A stretch of DNA of 64,000 nucleotides from Owenia fusiformis (Eukaryota > Annelida > Polychaeta > Sabellida > Oweniidae), in the NCBI GenBank assembly GCA_903813345.2, contig CAIIXF020000010.1, forward strand, positions 31,368,828-31,432,827, read 5' to 3'. The first letter of the stretch is position 1; each line of letters begins with the position of its first letter. Under the pieces are notes generated by a model, which ran no database searches, was not told the origin of the DNA, and was given only the letters and a program-made list of their open reading frames with translations. The position numbers and the translations under genes were made by a program. This document shows positions 21,260-33,520 of the stretch, piece by piece.

Positions 21260-24200
21260 TCTTGGCACACTGAACAACATAATTATGTGTAAACAACTAA
21301 CCTAATTACCAATAGCAATACATACAGTATTTTAACGATTGCAAGTATTTTCTCTGATACTTTTAATTGATATATTTTTTAATCATTCTTTCGCAGACTG
21401 TTTGGAACAAGTACATGTAGCAAATATTAAACAGACTATTTTGTATGTACGCTGACACATTGACTTATTTAAACATTTTGGCAATTTCATGCCGCCTTTT
21501 GAAAATATAAATCAGTTACAGGCAATGCTAATCGACGCATTGATCCTAAGTGAAGGAAATACATATCATGATAAGAAAAAGAAAGGCGTTTCAAGGATAA
21601 AACGTGCAATAAACTTTGAAAACACTGATACATCAGGCCTATTTATATATTTATTTTGTATTAGCTTAATATAAAGATAAACTTACTTTTCGATGAGTAT
21701 TTGGATTTCGGAGTAATTTGTTTCAAGTTAAGTCAATACAAATTATCGGCGACTTGTGACCATACATATGATAAATGAGGGGCATTTTAATACACAATTG
21801 GGCAAAACAAGCATATTCAATCGAATGTACCATTCTCTCTGCTGTTCTTTCCCAGCCTATCCATAAACAGACAGGTACAAGTTCCCATAGTTTTCGCAAC
21901 ATCTAATTCTATGATCAATTGCTAGACACAGCAAATATACTAATTAATTGTCTGATTGTGATTCGGGAACGTAGGGTTTTTACATAAACAGGATACTTGG
22001 CTGTACATAGCCTGAGAACACCGGATTGACCCCCCCCCCCATCGACGCCTAGGCGCTGCTTATGTTTTAATAAGAAACATTCCCTTGTAAAGAATTATCG
22101 GGATATGAATTGATACAAGGTCAAGTATTCTGCCCCTTTTGTGTGATAAAAATATGTATTTAATTGGTGCTTTAACTTTTTGAACAAAGAAATGAAATAA
22201 TCGCACTGAATGTCTCAACATAAATCAGTGATGTTTAATTAATAAATGGCACTATTATGTCAGTCTACACACTTCATGGACATGGACGGGGGGGGGGTGT
22301 GAGTTACCCATTCTAAAATGGTTAAATTTTGTATTAAAGAGTAATCAATAGGTCGTGAACTGTAGCATACTACTTAATTTGTTTGACTATTGATATTAAA
22401 AAGGAGTGAATTTATGATATTCATAGAGATACATTGTATTGGTATTAATATAATAATGATATTGGGGACCATAAACCACTTTGTTTCGCAAGTAGCTTTA
22501 GGATCGCGGTTTTATCTTCACATGTTGCCCTTTGTGCAATTCGAAAATGAAATATTTTAATCTATAATTTATATATCATTTGCAAAATAAATGTAATTAA
22601 GAGACATGGGGGAGGGGAGGGGGGGGGTTAACGGCCAGAATTTGGAATGAATTTGGGAATTTCAAGGATTGATTCACTTAATGTTGTTCACTGGAGTCGA
22701 TACACACACCTGCATAACAATCGGAGACAAAACTGACTTAATCTGATATGATAACAAAAGATTAATAACTTAGTCTATGTTTTTGTTTTTATAATTGCGG
22801 AAGTGTACCAAAACCACCTTGATTACAGAAGATATCGTCTAGGCTTTAGATTTAATGAATAGATTTTTTGCCCTAGTCTCATTTAATAAAACAGGCTATT
22901 TGCGTATTTAATTAATATTTGTGACAAAATATTTCAGTTAGACTCAAAATCAAAACGAATTTCTCCATTATAGCCCCCCTCGCAACTGTCCCGAGTCTGC
23001 ATCTGTTTTTCATGCTTCCGATCCACCTTTGGGATAGAGAGAATAGATGTAGATTTGTAATTTGGGGGGTGGCATTAAATGTGTTCTCATATAAACTAAA
23101 ATAAACCCCACAAAGCCATATTAAATGTCCAAACACAAGACCAATGCCATGTCAAACATCCAAATATAGAACCAATGCCATACCCCCGGGTACCAAATAT
23201 CCAGAATATAAGACCAATGCCATTCGAAATATCGAATGCCCCGAGAAGAAGGCAGATCTTTGAGTAAAATGATCATAAACAACCTCAAATGAAGGATATG
23301 TGTAACAACTAGACCAATGCCCCGGGACCAATGCCTTACCACAATTGAGGGGTAACATATTTTCCACACCGACTCTTATACCAGAAAATGGAAAAATCTG
23401 TCTTAAAATGTGGGTCCATTGGCTTGACATACCAAATGTAAAAAAGGTACCCCACCTGAGCCGAGTGTGAACCCCCGGGGTGAATGGTGAACACACGGGG
23501 CAAGGAATTCTTCGATTTTGATTAAAGTAATTTTTTTTATAAAATTCATACTCATGTTAATAGCGGACGCCTTGGCCAAATAATCTTTCAAATCATGCAC
23601 TTTCCAAGTGATTTTGTAGCAAAATTGTGATAATATATGAACCCCTTAGAATTATTCAAAGACGGACCCCGCCAGCCCATCCCCCATTCTTACCTATGCT
23701 AAACACTAAGAAAATATATAGAATGGTATCTTACACTTTTTTCTAAATGTTGATATCCAAAAAACATATCTTTTTGGTTTATCAACACATACCGCTCACA
23801 ATATAACAAGTATACAGATTGTAACATAGATAAGCGAATTGGGGAAAATTACAATCCCTTTGATCAAATTATTATAAGATTTAATCTCCAGCTGAGGTGC
23901 AATCAAAATGTTGATACACATAATTAGCAGTCAGAAAGATGCTCTTACCACTGTAGTTTTCAATATTCCCTTTGTTGTAACATCTTATTTCAAAAGAATG
24001 GATATTGATGGTTGTATGGAAGTATTCATAACAAACATTCACATTATAGTTTACAGTGGAATTCCCTCCATAAATGCAACATATTTACCATTTAAGATTT
24101 CATATTGGACTTTCCGCATAATGATAAAATGTTGACGATATAGTTTTCGATAAAACCCCAGGGCCGTAGCCAGCTTTCAGTCGGGGGGGGGGAGGGGTGA

Positions 24201-24893
24201 TGCAATCACCAAAATATTTTAGGTTTTCAGTCGGGGGGTGCGATCGTGACATAAATGAGGCAAAAAATATTTGTTTTGAATTTTTCCGAAAATGATGCAA
24301 CTTCCTTCAAACCTGAGCTAGAAGCTTCAAACAAAAAATCAATTTAATGCTCTTTTCTTCCTCTACCTTATGGTACCTTTTATTGCTTGTAGGAGGGGGT
24401 GCGAACCCATCGCTTCTCCTCGTTACGCTTATAAACCCAATAACATATTCCCAAGGAATCGACTTTATTAATTTATATGTGAAAAATGAGCTTGCATGTA
24501 CAAATTGCATCGTATGCAAACCTTCCCCTGACCGACCCGGTCATGTTTATGTCTTTTGAATGATGTCTACCCCTTGATGCATGCATCCTTTAATAAGTGG
24601 TGTTAAGAATATTGGTGTAGGCCCTGGTCAATATCTCTAGATAATTTATACAGTGATATGGATTTCATGTTTCTATTGAATGCCTTATTTTGAAGTCTAG
24701 CTAAATAATCGAGTTTGATTTTAAACGTTTTCGGGGATCCGGGCAGAACTCAGGATATAGTACTTGAGTACATTTGCATTCAAAATAATTCAAATTCAAA
24801 ATTGCAAATATCATGGAAGTTGATTGCAATTATGTTCGATGATCGTCAACATGAAAGAACAATATGTCTGAATAATTAGCTATTAAACATCTT
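21260..24893. other. interior of the CACTA-like element, no gene recognised
   Basis: One frame at 21489-21674 (starts MPPFENINQLQAMLIDALIL) is basic in the middle and could be an exon, but no family is recognised. At 23115-23335 several aagaccaatgccat phrases alternate with aaatatcc phrases in an irregular short repeat. G or C runs occur at 22031, 22289 and 22610. At 24170-24240 ttttcagtcggggggg occurs twice and resembles the G-rich phrase of the giant palindrome near 12107. Confidence 0.35.
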
Positions 24894-24904
24894 GGGTGCA
24901 CCCC

Positions 24905-25020
24905 AGTTGTCCGAAACCCAGTTGTCCGAAACCCACTTGTCCGAAACCCAGTTGTCCGAAACCCAGTTGTCCGAAACCCACTTGTCCGAAACCCCGGGTC
25001 CGAAACCCATTACTCCGAAA
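24905..25020. repeat. left 15-bp array, higher-order AABAAB
   Basis: Units agttgtccgaaaccc (A) and acttgtccgaaaccc (B) occur in the order A A B A A B, then one degenerate 14-bp unit. This implies a 45-bp block was duplicated. Minus-strand translation gives a GFGQL/GFGQV repeat with no functional meaning implied. Confidence 0.75.
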
Positions 25021-25954
25021 AATATAGTCATAATTTAGGAGAAAGGGGAGACGTTTTAAGCTTAGGCCAGTTTCATGCCATGTATTTGGCCAAATTAATG
25101 GCATGGACGCATTCTGATGTTCATAGATCTCTCTCTCTCACTTTGAATTGCATCCATTGCACGCGTTACCAGAATGGCAGGAACAGGGGATTTATTTTAC
25201 ATTGTGATTCTAAAAAAAGGTTATCAAAACACAATATATATTACGGGACAGTTTATCTTATCTTCTTCAATCTCTTTTATATAGGCAAAATAAAATGAAT
25301 CATTTTGAAACTGTTAAAATAGGTTTACGCATATAGTACTTTAAGAATAAAACAGTATACATATTAACGTTGTCAAAATATTTCGTCGCATTTAATTTCT
25401 TAGTCTCTGTATTTTATCAAATCGTAAAAGAACAAAACATTCTTAACTTAATCACTTGGGATCAACTGGAAACGAAGGCAGGCTGTCCTCGTATCAAAAT
25501 GGATGTTCTCCCATTCGCAAGAAGTTTCATTTTCGCCATGTACTCACTTCATCCTTTTAATTTAATCTCTATTTCCCAAACAGAGTACGTAAGTGAAGAA
25601 TAAGTTTTGGTTTCAAAAGATGTACGTGTCAACTTTACTAAATAAATGCCTACTGGCTTGGGAAAGCTATTTTTCCTTTTATGAACGCCCATCACCCATT
25701 GGAAAAATGTTGTTCCCTCTCAAAAAAGGCCCATGGGCCATAAAGAAATATGGTTTAAAAATTGTAGACCCCTATGTATGTTGTGTAAACTTGCGTAGGC
25801 TAAACATTAAACAGTTAACGTCTTGACTTAGCATATTTAGCCTAATTTTGCAATGATGTCAACGTTATTCCAATGTTATGTTGTGATTCGCAGAGGTTGC
25901 GACAACGAGATTCGTTCAAAAAAAGTATTTTTCAAACAAGATTCCCCTAATTTT

Positions 25955-26025
25955 CGGAGAACTGGGTTTCGGACAACTGGGTTTCGGAAAACTGGGTTTC
26001 GGAGAACTGGGTTTCGGACAACTGG
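25955..26025. repeat. right 15-bp array (inverted)
   Basis: Four full units of gggtttcggacaact with variation at one position (c, a, g, c), preceded by a partial unit. Inverted relative to the left array. Confidence 0.75.
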
Positions 26026-27361
26026 GTTGACCCCAAACATCTTTATCAAAACTTTCCTACACTTTTAAATGTTGATCTTGTCAAAGAGTACTCTCCATCT
26101 GAGATTCAGATGTAGATCGAAAATCAAATTGACTTCAAAGGTATTTATAGATGGTTTACATGAGGGGTTCTGTCCATGTGGGTGGTGTATTCCTTTCATA
26201 ACAAAGAGTTGTTTTGCTTCCGGGGTCCTAAATTATTCAATTTTAAATAGTAACTAATAAGATTAAACAGATCAAAAAGACTCGGGGCACTGCCGTCGCC
26301 CCATCATGATCAATACAGGTGACAATAAGCGACACATGTTTCAGCGTCATGATAGTAAACCATGACATCTCAAATCTTCCCAGCCCTTGATTTTTGAGAT
26401 CTTTCATCCCAGCTCATATTTCATCTAATTGGGGTCATAAAACTTGTGTAACTGTGCCTGTTGCATCCTCGCTGGAAGGGTATTTTACAAGTATAAATGA
26501 AGTCCTTTGAAGAAGGATGTGCCTGTTGTTAAATACATGTACAATGCCTTACTACATTATGTAATGTATTGACATTAAGGTAGATGATTACATGATAACA
26601 ATCACACTTATTGACATTCATAACTCTTCCCATCTGATATGCTCAGATCACAGAATATGCCTCATTATATCAGAGCATGTTTCAGGCGTTTCAGACCCAT
26701 AGCCAGGATTTGCCAAGGGGTGGGTTACTTTTTTTAAGAAATTCCAGGGGGAGTTTACTTTTGGCAATGTTAGTTCAAAAATGAGCAAAATAATTTAAAA
26801 GGTGCTCAGTATGGGGTAAAAAATGCAATTTTGGTCACGGAGGGGGGGGGGGTCGCTAGAACCAATCTATCCCCCCTGTATTCGGGCCTGCATGTGCTAT
26901 CTACATATTTGACAATTGATAATTTGATTGACACGGTTCAAAGTGGACTTTGTTAATTATTCAAACTGTTTTAATATCTAGGAATATGCGTCCAAGTTAA
27001 AATCACTCGAAATCAGGGTAGATAAACCTAAGAAAAACACATTTCGTGTTTTCATTTGATCTTTAACATGATCCTGTAAAAATGTCAGATTTAGCAAAAT
27101 ACATAGGCGATCTCCATCTGCACACATCTACTCATTCCGACTAAGCTATTGCCTATACTTACAAGCACACGCATACTTTTAAATTAATTTTATTTTGATA
27201 ATGATTTAAAAAACACAAATTATTATTAACAAGAAATTAAAATGATTGTTATATTCCAATCCTAGTAAAGTATAATTAAGCGCGACTATAGGGCATAACA
27301 ACATGTGGCCAGTCTAATTATACTGTTTGTTTTGATAAGGCTGTGCAAAGAGATATCAAAA

Positions 27362-27409
27362 CTCTTGACACGCTCTTTACACGCGAGGTCTTTGCACCTC
27401 TTGACACGT
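27362..27409 (+). repeat. right subterminal motif cluster (CTCTTGACACG)
   Basis: CTCTTGACACG at about 27362 and 27399 with CTCTTTACACG between, in the same orientation as the left cluster, within 130 bp of the right inverted repeat. Confidence 0.5.
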
Positions 27410-27568
27410 CTTGGAATCTCTAGATACGCGGAGTTCCTAGACTATCTTTGCACGTCTAGAAATTGCTTGGAATTTCACATTTGACGCAGTGTATGCCCTG
27501 CAAAGTAAAATAAAATGAAAGTTACTGGACATCAAGATTTGTTCTATCAATCCACCATTGATCCGCAT

Positions 27569-28131
27569 CATTATATTTTCCATTTATATGGGAAATTGTC
27601 CATTTGAAATAAGGTTTTGTTTTTGGAAAGTGCAGGCCAGAAATCAGGATGAAGTAAACCTGCTTTCCAGGTGCTGAAAATGATTGGATCTATGATCAAC
27701 ACCACTAACATTGTTGTATATATATGTCAGGCATTTATAATGAATATTGTCTGCATTTATATATGGCTATTGCAAGGGTGAGACATCAAGATTTCAAACA
27801 AAAAATGCCCCCTCCCCCCAACTTGTGCTCCAGCATGAACAAACACATAGTCCAGGTTCAGTTCCACGAATCCAAGTTTTTTCATAGAAGTTTATGTAGT
27901 TGTAAATCTGAGAACAAGGGCCAGTTAGCTGGATAATGGAGACATTGGTATCCATCTGTGGTACCAAGAGAGATGCTCTGAGAGATTTCCATTCATTTTC
28001 TATTTTATCTATTTTAGGATACTACTAAGCACAAGCGAAATACTGTGGGAAATATAAAAAATGTATTGAACAAATTCTGTTCGTTTTTTGTTGTTTTTAT
28101 GGTCATTCAGTGTTTTCATGCAACATTTACT
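27569..28131. repeat. copy 2 of the duplicated 0.57-kb segment
   Basis: Direct match of 20238-20823. Small differences include loss of the palindromic ttaagcttagcttaagctaagc stretch that copy 1 has at about 20606-20630. Confidence 0.75.
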
Positions 28132-28173
28132 GGGCGGGCGGTTGGTTGGGCGGTTGGTTGGGCGGGCGGGCAG
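28132..28173. repeat. (GGGCGGTTGGTT)n simple repeat
   Basis: Short G-rich run of gggcggttggtt units right at the breakpoint between the duplicated segment and the tandem repeat that follows. Confidence 0.6.
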
Positions 28174-28191
28174 GCGTCCTGAATAATCTTG

Positions 28192-28845
28192 TCTACAGGT
28201 TTCCAGGCAAACCATTTGAGGGATCCATTTGAGGGATTCATTTGAAATTTTCAGGGATGGTTCTACCTATGAAAGTTTAGAACTGATTAGTTTTTCGGCA
28301 TTCTGGGTAAATGTTAAGGCGGCCATTTTGGATTTTCCGTCCTAAAATCTTGTCTGTCAAGGCTTGTCTACAGGTTTCCAGCCAAACCGTTTGAGGGATT
28401 CATTTGAAATTCTCAGGGATGTTTCTACCTATGAAAGTTTAGAACTGATTAGTTTTTCTGCATTCTGGGTAAATGTAAAGGCAGCCATTTTGGATTTTTC
28501 GTCCTAAAATCTTGTTTGTCAAGGCTTGTCTACAGGTTTTCAGTCAAACCGTTTGAGGGATTCATTTGAAATTCTCAGGGATGTTTCTACCTATGAAAGT
28601 TTAGAACTGATCAGTTTTTCGGCATTCTGGGTAAATGTTAAGGCGGCCATTTTGGATTTTCCGTCCTAAAATTTTGTCTGTCAAAGCTTGTCTACAGGTT
28701 TCCAGCCAAACCGTTTGAGGGATTCATTTGAAATTCTCAGGGATGTTTCTCTCAGGGATGTTTCTTCCTATGAATGTCTAGAACTGATTAGTTTTTCGAC
28801 ATTCTGGATAAATGTTAAGACGGCCATTTCTGTTCAAGGGTGCGA
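28192..28845. repeat. tandem repeat, about 162 bp unit, four copies
   Basis: tctacaggttt starts at 28192, 28367, 28529 and 28691. Each unit holds catttgaaattctcagggatg and ggcggccattttggattttc. The first unit is longer (175) and the last diverges at its end. Similar ggcggccatttt text continues to about 28960. No coding sense. Confidence 0.75.
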
Positions 28846-29257
28846 TATTGTTCACCGTGTGTATTTTTTATTATAATTCAAAAAGTAATAGAGCGAATTT
28901 CTTCATATTTAATATGTGAATACTTATCACATTTTGGGCAGTAGGCGGCCATTTTAAAAAACATGGCCAGCATTTGCATGTATGTGTGTGATTTAAAAAA
29001 AAAATTATATGTGGCTACTGAAAAGCATATTACTTCTTCTGATGAAAACTTGGCTAGTGAGCAACCATTTTGAAAATGGTGGCCTTTCTGATGGGTGTTA
29101 TTTTATGATATTTGCTATATATTTTGTTCGTAAAAATGCCAGCCATTTCTGTTTGATGGGATTCACTACGTTTTGGCGTTGCCATTGTTCTAGTTTTTGA
29201 AAATAAACATTACAATTTTAACTGATATATTTGAGTTTTTTGATTATATTTATTCAG

Positions 29258-31319
29258 AAACGAAAGTTTGACCAACATATCGAAATTGAGATCGAAGAGC
29301 AGGACAAAAGTTCCTCTATCATAACAAAGTTCTGGTCCAAAGATATGTCAAAGGTCTTACCATGTGAAGAGGGAGAGCAGTACTCCATAAAAGTCCCTCA
29401 TTATTTACTGTTAAAAAAACTAAAATCATATGGCTTTTCTGAAATTATCATTGACTTAATAAAATCATACTTGTCAAATAGATGTCTCCAAGTAAAAGTA
29501 AATGGAGAGTTCTCAAAAGTGTCCCCTCATGGCTTCATAAACAGCTCAATACCTCAAGGATCGATAATTGGACCACTTTGCTTCCTCCTCTACATAAATG
29601 ATCTTAATGAAGCTCTGAATTATAGTCAATTATATCTGTATGCTGATGATAGCTCTGTTTTCTTTCCATGTGACAGAAGTAAAAATATTTTCGAACTTCA
29701 CAAAAATTTACAGTCAGACCTCGACAGACTTTCACTATGGTCCCTTAAATGGAAATCCAATTTTAAACCTTCCAAAAGTGTTGAAATTATTTTTAAGGGG
29801 TCAAGAAGGAAACATTTAAAGTACCCTTTTGTCTCTTTAAGCAATGATAGGATCAGTAAACACCTAGGAGTGTTATTAGATGAACACTTAAATTTTAGCT
29901 CACATATACATGAAATAATTGATAAATGTAATACAATGTTGAATCCTTTCAAGGCTTTAAAGAACAAAGTTAGATCCAAACATCTTGAAAAAATGTACTT
30001 GTCCTTTACACTTCCTAAACTTGAATATGGAAGTATTTTATTCGAAAAAGCCACCAAATATGATCTTGCAAAACTTGACCAAGTACATTACAGAGCTGCA
30101 TTACTAGTAAGTGGATGCATTCAGGGAACTTCAAAAATTAAACTATTTAAATCCCTAAACTGGAATGATCTTTTGACCAGAAGAAATGAAAAATACTTAA
30201 ATCTTATGCACAAAGTTAAAAATAAAACAGTCCCTTCTTATCTCCAAAAATTTTTGACCAACATAGAAATCCTGTTTGAGATATAAACCTAAGAAATGTC
30301 AGAGAATTTAATATTCCAAGATCATCTGGCTCCTATTCTAAATCTCCAATAATAAAAGCAATGTGTGAATGGGAAAAGCTCCCATATTATCTAAAAGAAA
30401 ACAAAAAAATTTCTAGTCTTAAAAGGAATGTTAAAAAACATTTCCGAGACAAAGATTTACCATTACCTACATCTAAGCTTGAATTATCACGAAAGAGTGA
30501 AATCCTTCTAAATCACATTAGATGTGATTTTATTTTTACAGGCCACTTTTTCCTGCACAATTTTAGAAATGTTGACAGTCCAAATTGTTTATGTGGCTAC
30601 AGAGACCAAACTACCAAGCACCTCATCTTCAACTGCCCGCTATTATTAAGAGAAAGAGAAGAACTTTGGGGGGAACTTAGGATAATGCCTGAACTTGATT
30701 TCTTTTTTTCACCAAGATGCTCTTTAGAACACAAGGCAAATACTCTCCTGTTTGGTGACATTTCATTGAATAATTCAATTAAAGGTCTAGTTTTTAAATC
30801 TTTTACAGATTTTCTTTGTAAGATAATAGAAATTGTCTAAAATAACATGTATTTATGTTGAGTCAAAAACAATCAGTTCATTTCTCCAAACAGGAGAGCC
30901 ATCTTTTATGTAAATTCAAATGCTGTTATTACCCACAGGGCCAATAATACTTTGGCTGTGGTTTGGTTTATGCTGTATCTTAATACTGTTTAAATAAAGG
31001 AACCATAAAAACTAAAACTAAGTACTCCATAAAAAACTTGGAGACCTCCAAATACCTAAATGGACCCATCTATTTGTTAGAGACTTTAGTAGAACCTGTA
31101 AGTATATTTAATAGTAATATAACAAATTTTCCACATAAAGTAAAGGGAATCAAAACAAAAAGTTCTCTAAATTTAATGCTTAATAGTATAAGTAATGATA
31201 TCGGTGTAGAATTTTCCCCGAATCTGAAATCTGAATTGAAATTGAAACAGTTAACTATCTACTTAGGTACTTATTCAACTACTCAGGTTCAATCTGTTGT
31301 TCAATTTGAAATCAATTGA
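29258..31319 (+). pseudogene. open host exon split by a LINE; possible OB-fold protein
   Basis: Acceptor atttattcag precedes 29258. The frame is open to 29392, where the LINE begins, and resumes after it at 31035 in the same frame to TGA at 31317-31319. Without the LINE and one target duplication it would be about 139 codons. The left part carries FWSKDMSKVLPCEEGEQYSI and the right part NLETSKYLNGPIYLLETLVE, a strand pattern reminiscent of RPA-type OB folds that bind single-stranded DNA. That assignment is tentative. A premature stop is expected when the LINE is read through, so the gene is probably inactivated. Confidence 0.5.
29393..31020 (+). mobile_element. 5'-truncated non-LTR retrotransposon (LINE)
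   Basis: AGTACTCCATAAAA at 29379-29392 and 31021-31034 is a 14-bp target duplication. The first frame to 30286 shows reverse transcriptase motifs IPQGSIIGPLCFLLYINDL and LYLYADDSS, then HLGVLLDEHLNFSSHI and LPKLEYGS. After a frameshift and one stop the frame 30361-30840 has the C-terminal zinc knuckle (CLCGYRDQTTKHLIFNCP). The 3' UTR has AATAAA at about 30994 and ends in an A-rich taaaaactaaaacta tail. The endonuclease domain is missing. CR1/Jockey-like by motif spacing. Confidence 0.85.
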
Positions 31320-32523
31320 ACTCGATTCAGTTTACTATTCTATTAATTAATCAACCAATATGCCTATTTTTGAAGGAAAATGGATAAAATATTATTTGCA
31401 ACATGTTATTCACACAATGAAATGTGATAAAATCTTTAAATTGGGATAATAATGACGTGAAAAAATTACTTGCATAGAAAACAGCATTTTGAAGTTCAGA
31501 GATTGATAAAGTGAATTATGACTTTTTGTAAAGTGTATGTTTTAAACAACTCTTGGATTAAAAGATAGCATATGGTTGAAAATTTTATCAAAATCATATT
31601 TCACTGGCATTACTAAAAACTAGAGGTGTCACGGTCCAAAAAATTTTTGGTATGGTATGGAATGGTACAAATGGTTTCAGGATACAGTACTTTTGGAAGA
31701 GGGGGGGGTACAAAGTAACCCCCCTAGTAAAAAGTGGCAATATGTCTCAAAATCCTAATTTTACCAAATGAATTCTAATGGAATGTCAGATGGCAACTTG
31801 TTTTATTGGAAATGTAATGTTAAGGTGCCGTGGTAGTTAACAGGAAATGGCAAAACAGGAAGTGACAAAACCATGCTTGATTTCAAACATCTGTTGAAGC
31901 AAGATATCAGAGTTCTGTTATGACATCCAGTCAGTTTAACTAGATCCACATATTATTTACATGACTAGGATCACAATGTACATGGTCAGAATGACCCTAA
32001 ACATGATGAAATAACTTTTTCAGCCCTCTGGAAAGGTCACTGAAAATAGCTAAAAGTAGGAGCATAGGAAAGATCTCTGAACAGAATCTTTTGAATTTTT
32101 CAGAAAATGTACTCAATATATTGTTCTAAATGATACAATCTTTAAAATAATAAAAAATTGTCTGAAACAAAAATGGCGATCATAAAAAAAGAAAACTTTT
32201 TTCTTTTTTTTTCTTTTTCAACAAATGATATCAAATTTTCAAAGATTGTATCAGTTAGAGCAATATATATCTACTAAAAATCATGACTGGTCGCAATAAT
32301 AAATAAAATAAATAAACCCCTTGTATTATGTTTCATTCCAAGATTCCTGAACTTTTCTCAAGCAGGGTGGCACATTAGATTTGCCAAAAGTATGATGCTT
32401 CTCATATACATCTCATATGTGTAATGGTAAAACTATAGCCACCCCCTGTGTTCATCATATTGTACTAGTACATCCAAATGAACTTTTATGGCCCTCTTGG
32501 TCTGGGATCTTTTTATGTGACTT
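31320..32523. other. no gene recognised
   Basis: AT-rich. A ggggggggtacaaagtaac phrase lies near 31700 and a T/A-rich run at 32195-32230. Several long frames are short of stops only through low complexity. Confidence 0.3.
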
Positions 32524-33419
32524 CCCTTATAAAAAAAACAACCATTTTTTCCGAAATTCAATGGTTTCATTGCATATCATGTAACCATCATTTCAACCTT
32601 GAAGATCAAAGGAAAAATCATTATATCAACCATTCAAAACCATTGCGCAACCATTACTTCACCCAATCTTTTCAACCCTTTTAACATAAAGTTGCAATGG
32701 TTACGCAACCATTTTTGAGAAACCATTGCAAAACCATTACAACCATTACCCATTGAAATTAACAGTTACAATTGATTGCAACCATTAATTGGGAACTGCA
32801 ACTATTGCAACCATTAATCCTCGAAATGAATGCTCATGGGCAGACATGTAGCCAGCTTTTGCACTTTTGACAAATTTACAAGGGGATTCATATTTTATAA
32901 CTATGGCCAAAGATTGGCCAAAATCACTTGAAAGTCCTCAATATGGTGAAAAACTGCATGAATTTGAAATAATGTTGGGCTATGGCTATGTTGATATTAT
33001 TAGTATGTTTTTTTAAGTAAGCATGTCTGTAGTCTGCAGTCTATCACACTCTTCTCTCATTAAAGAATTTTTTTTTGGACTTTGTGTGTCTCGGATCTTT
33101 TTCTCAATGACAAGTCTGACGTCACTTCCAGAACAACAAAAAACATACACTTATTTGTATATACTTATTTGTATCATTTAATCTAATCCCTAGGATATTA
33201 AACACTTATTTCTATGACTATTGCAATCACTTATCAGGTATCGTTTTTAAGGAGAATGAAAAATGCAGAAATCTTGTAAGAAAATAAGGATTCTTTTTTG
33301 TTTCAATTCAATATTGTTTAATTTTGCTGGCTTATTTTCATTAAAAAAATTGTAGAAATACAAATTAAGATTTCACATTATTGAATTCAGATAAGGTACA
33401 AAGACAGAGAAGCAACAGT

Positions 33420-33520
33420 TGCACAGACAGAGCGGCAACGGTTGAAATGCTAATTATAACCATTGAAAAGCCAATTATAACCATTGAAATGCTAATTATA
33501 ACCCTCGAACAGCCAATTAG
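33420..33520. repeat. short tandem repeat (ccattgaaaagccaattataa)
   Basis: About four units of 24-26 bp, each ending aattataacc. Lies in the interior of the AACCATT foldback element. Confidence 0.6.

Larger units (their letters stand above)
24894..26034. mobile_element. foldback (FB-like) element with 15-bp repeat arrays at both ends
   Basis: AAACATCTT occurs at 24885-24893 and 26035-26043, a 9-bp target duplication. Inside it, the ends gggtgcaccccagttgtcc and ggacaactgggttgacccc are inverted and continue into inverted arrays of the 15-mer agttgtccgaaaccc: six full units left, four right. This is the layout of Drosophila FB-type foldback elements, which also make 9-bp duplications. The roughly 0.9-kb middle holds unremarkable frames and no recognised transposase. 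Confidence 0.7.
21126..27491. mobile_element. 6.4-kb CACTA-like (EnSpm/CMC) DNA transposon, decayed
   Basis: Left end CACTGCGTGAAAT and right end ATTTGACGCAGTG belong to 25-bp inverted repeats with 21 matches. TAT precedes the left end (21123-21125) and follows the right end (27492-27494), a 3-bp target duplication. Short CTCTTGACACG motifs cluster within 300 bp of each end. CACTA-family elements share CACT-G/A ends, 3-bp duplications and subterminal motif clusters. No TPase frame is recognised inside, so it is probably non-autonomous or badly decayed. A foldback element (24894-26034) is nested in it. The superfamily call is inference from structure. Confidence 0.55.

Noticed and set aside
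24905-25020. CRISPR-like array
   Set aside because: Repeats are contiguous 15-mers without spacers, mirrored at the other end of a foldback element, in a eukaryotic context.
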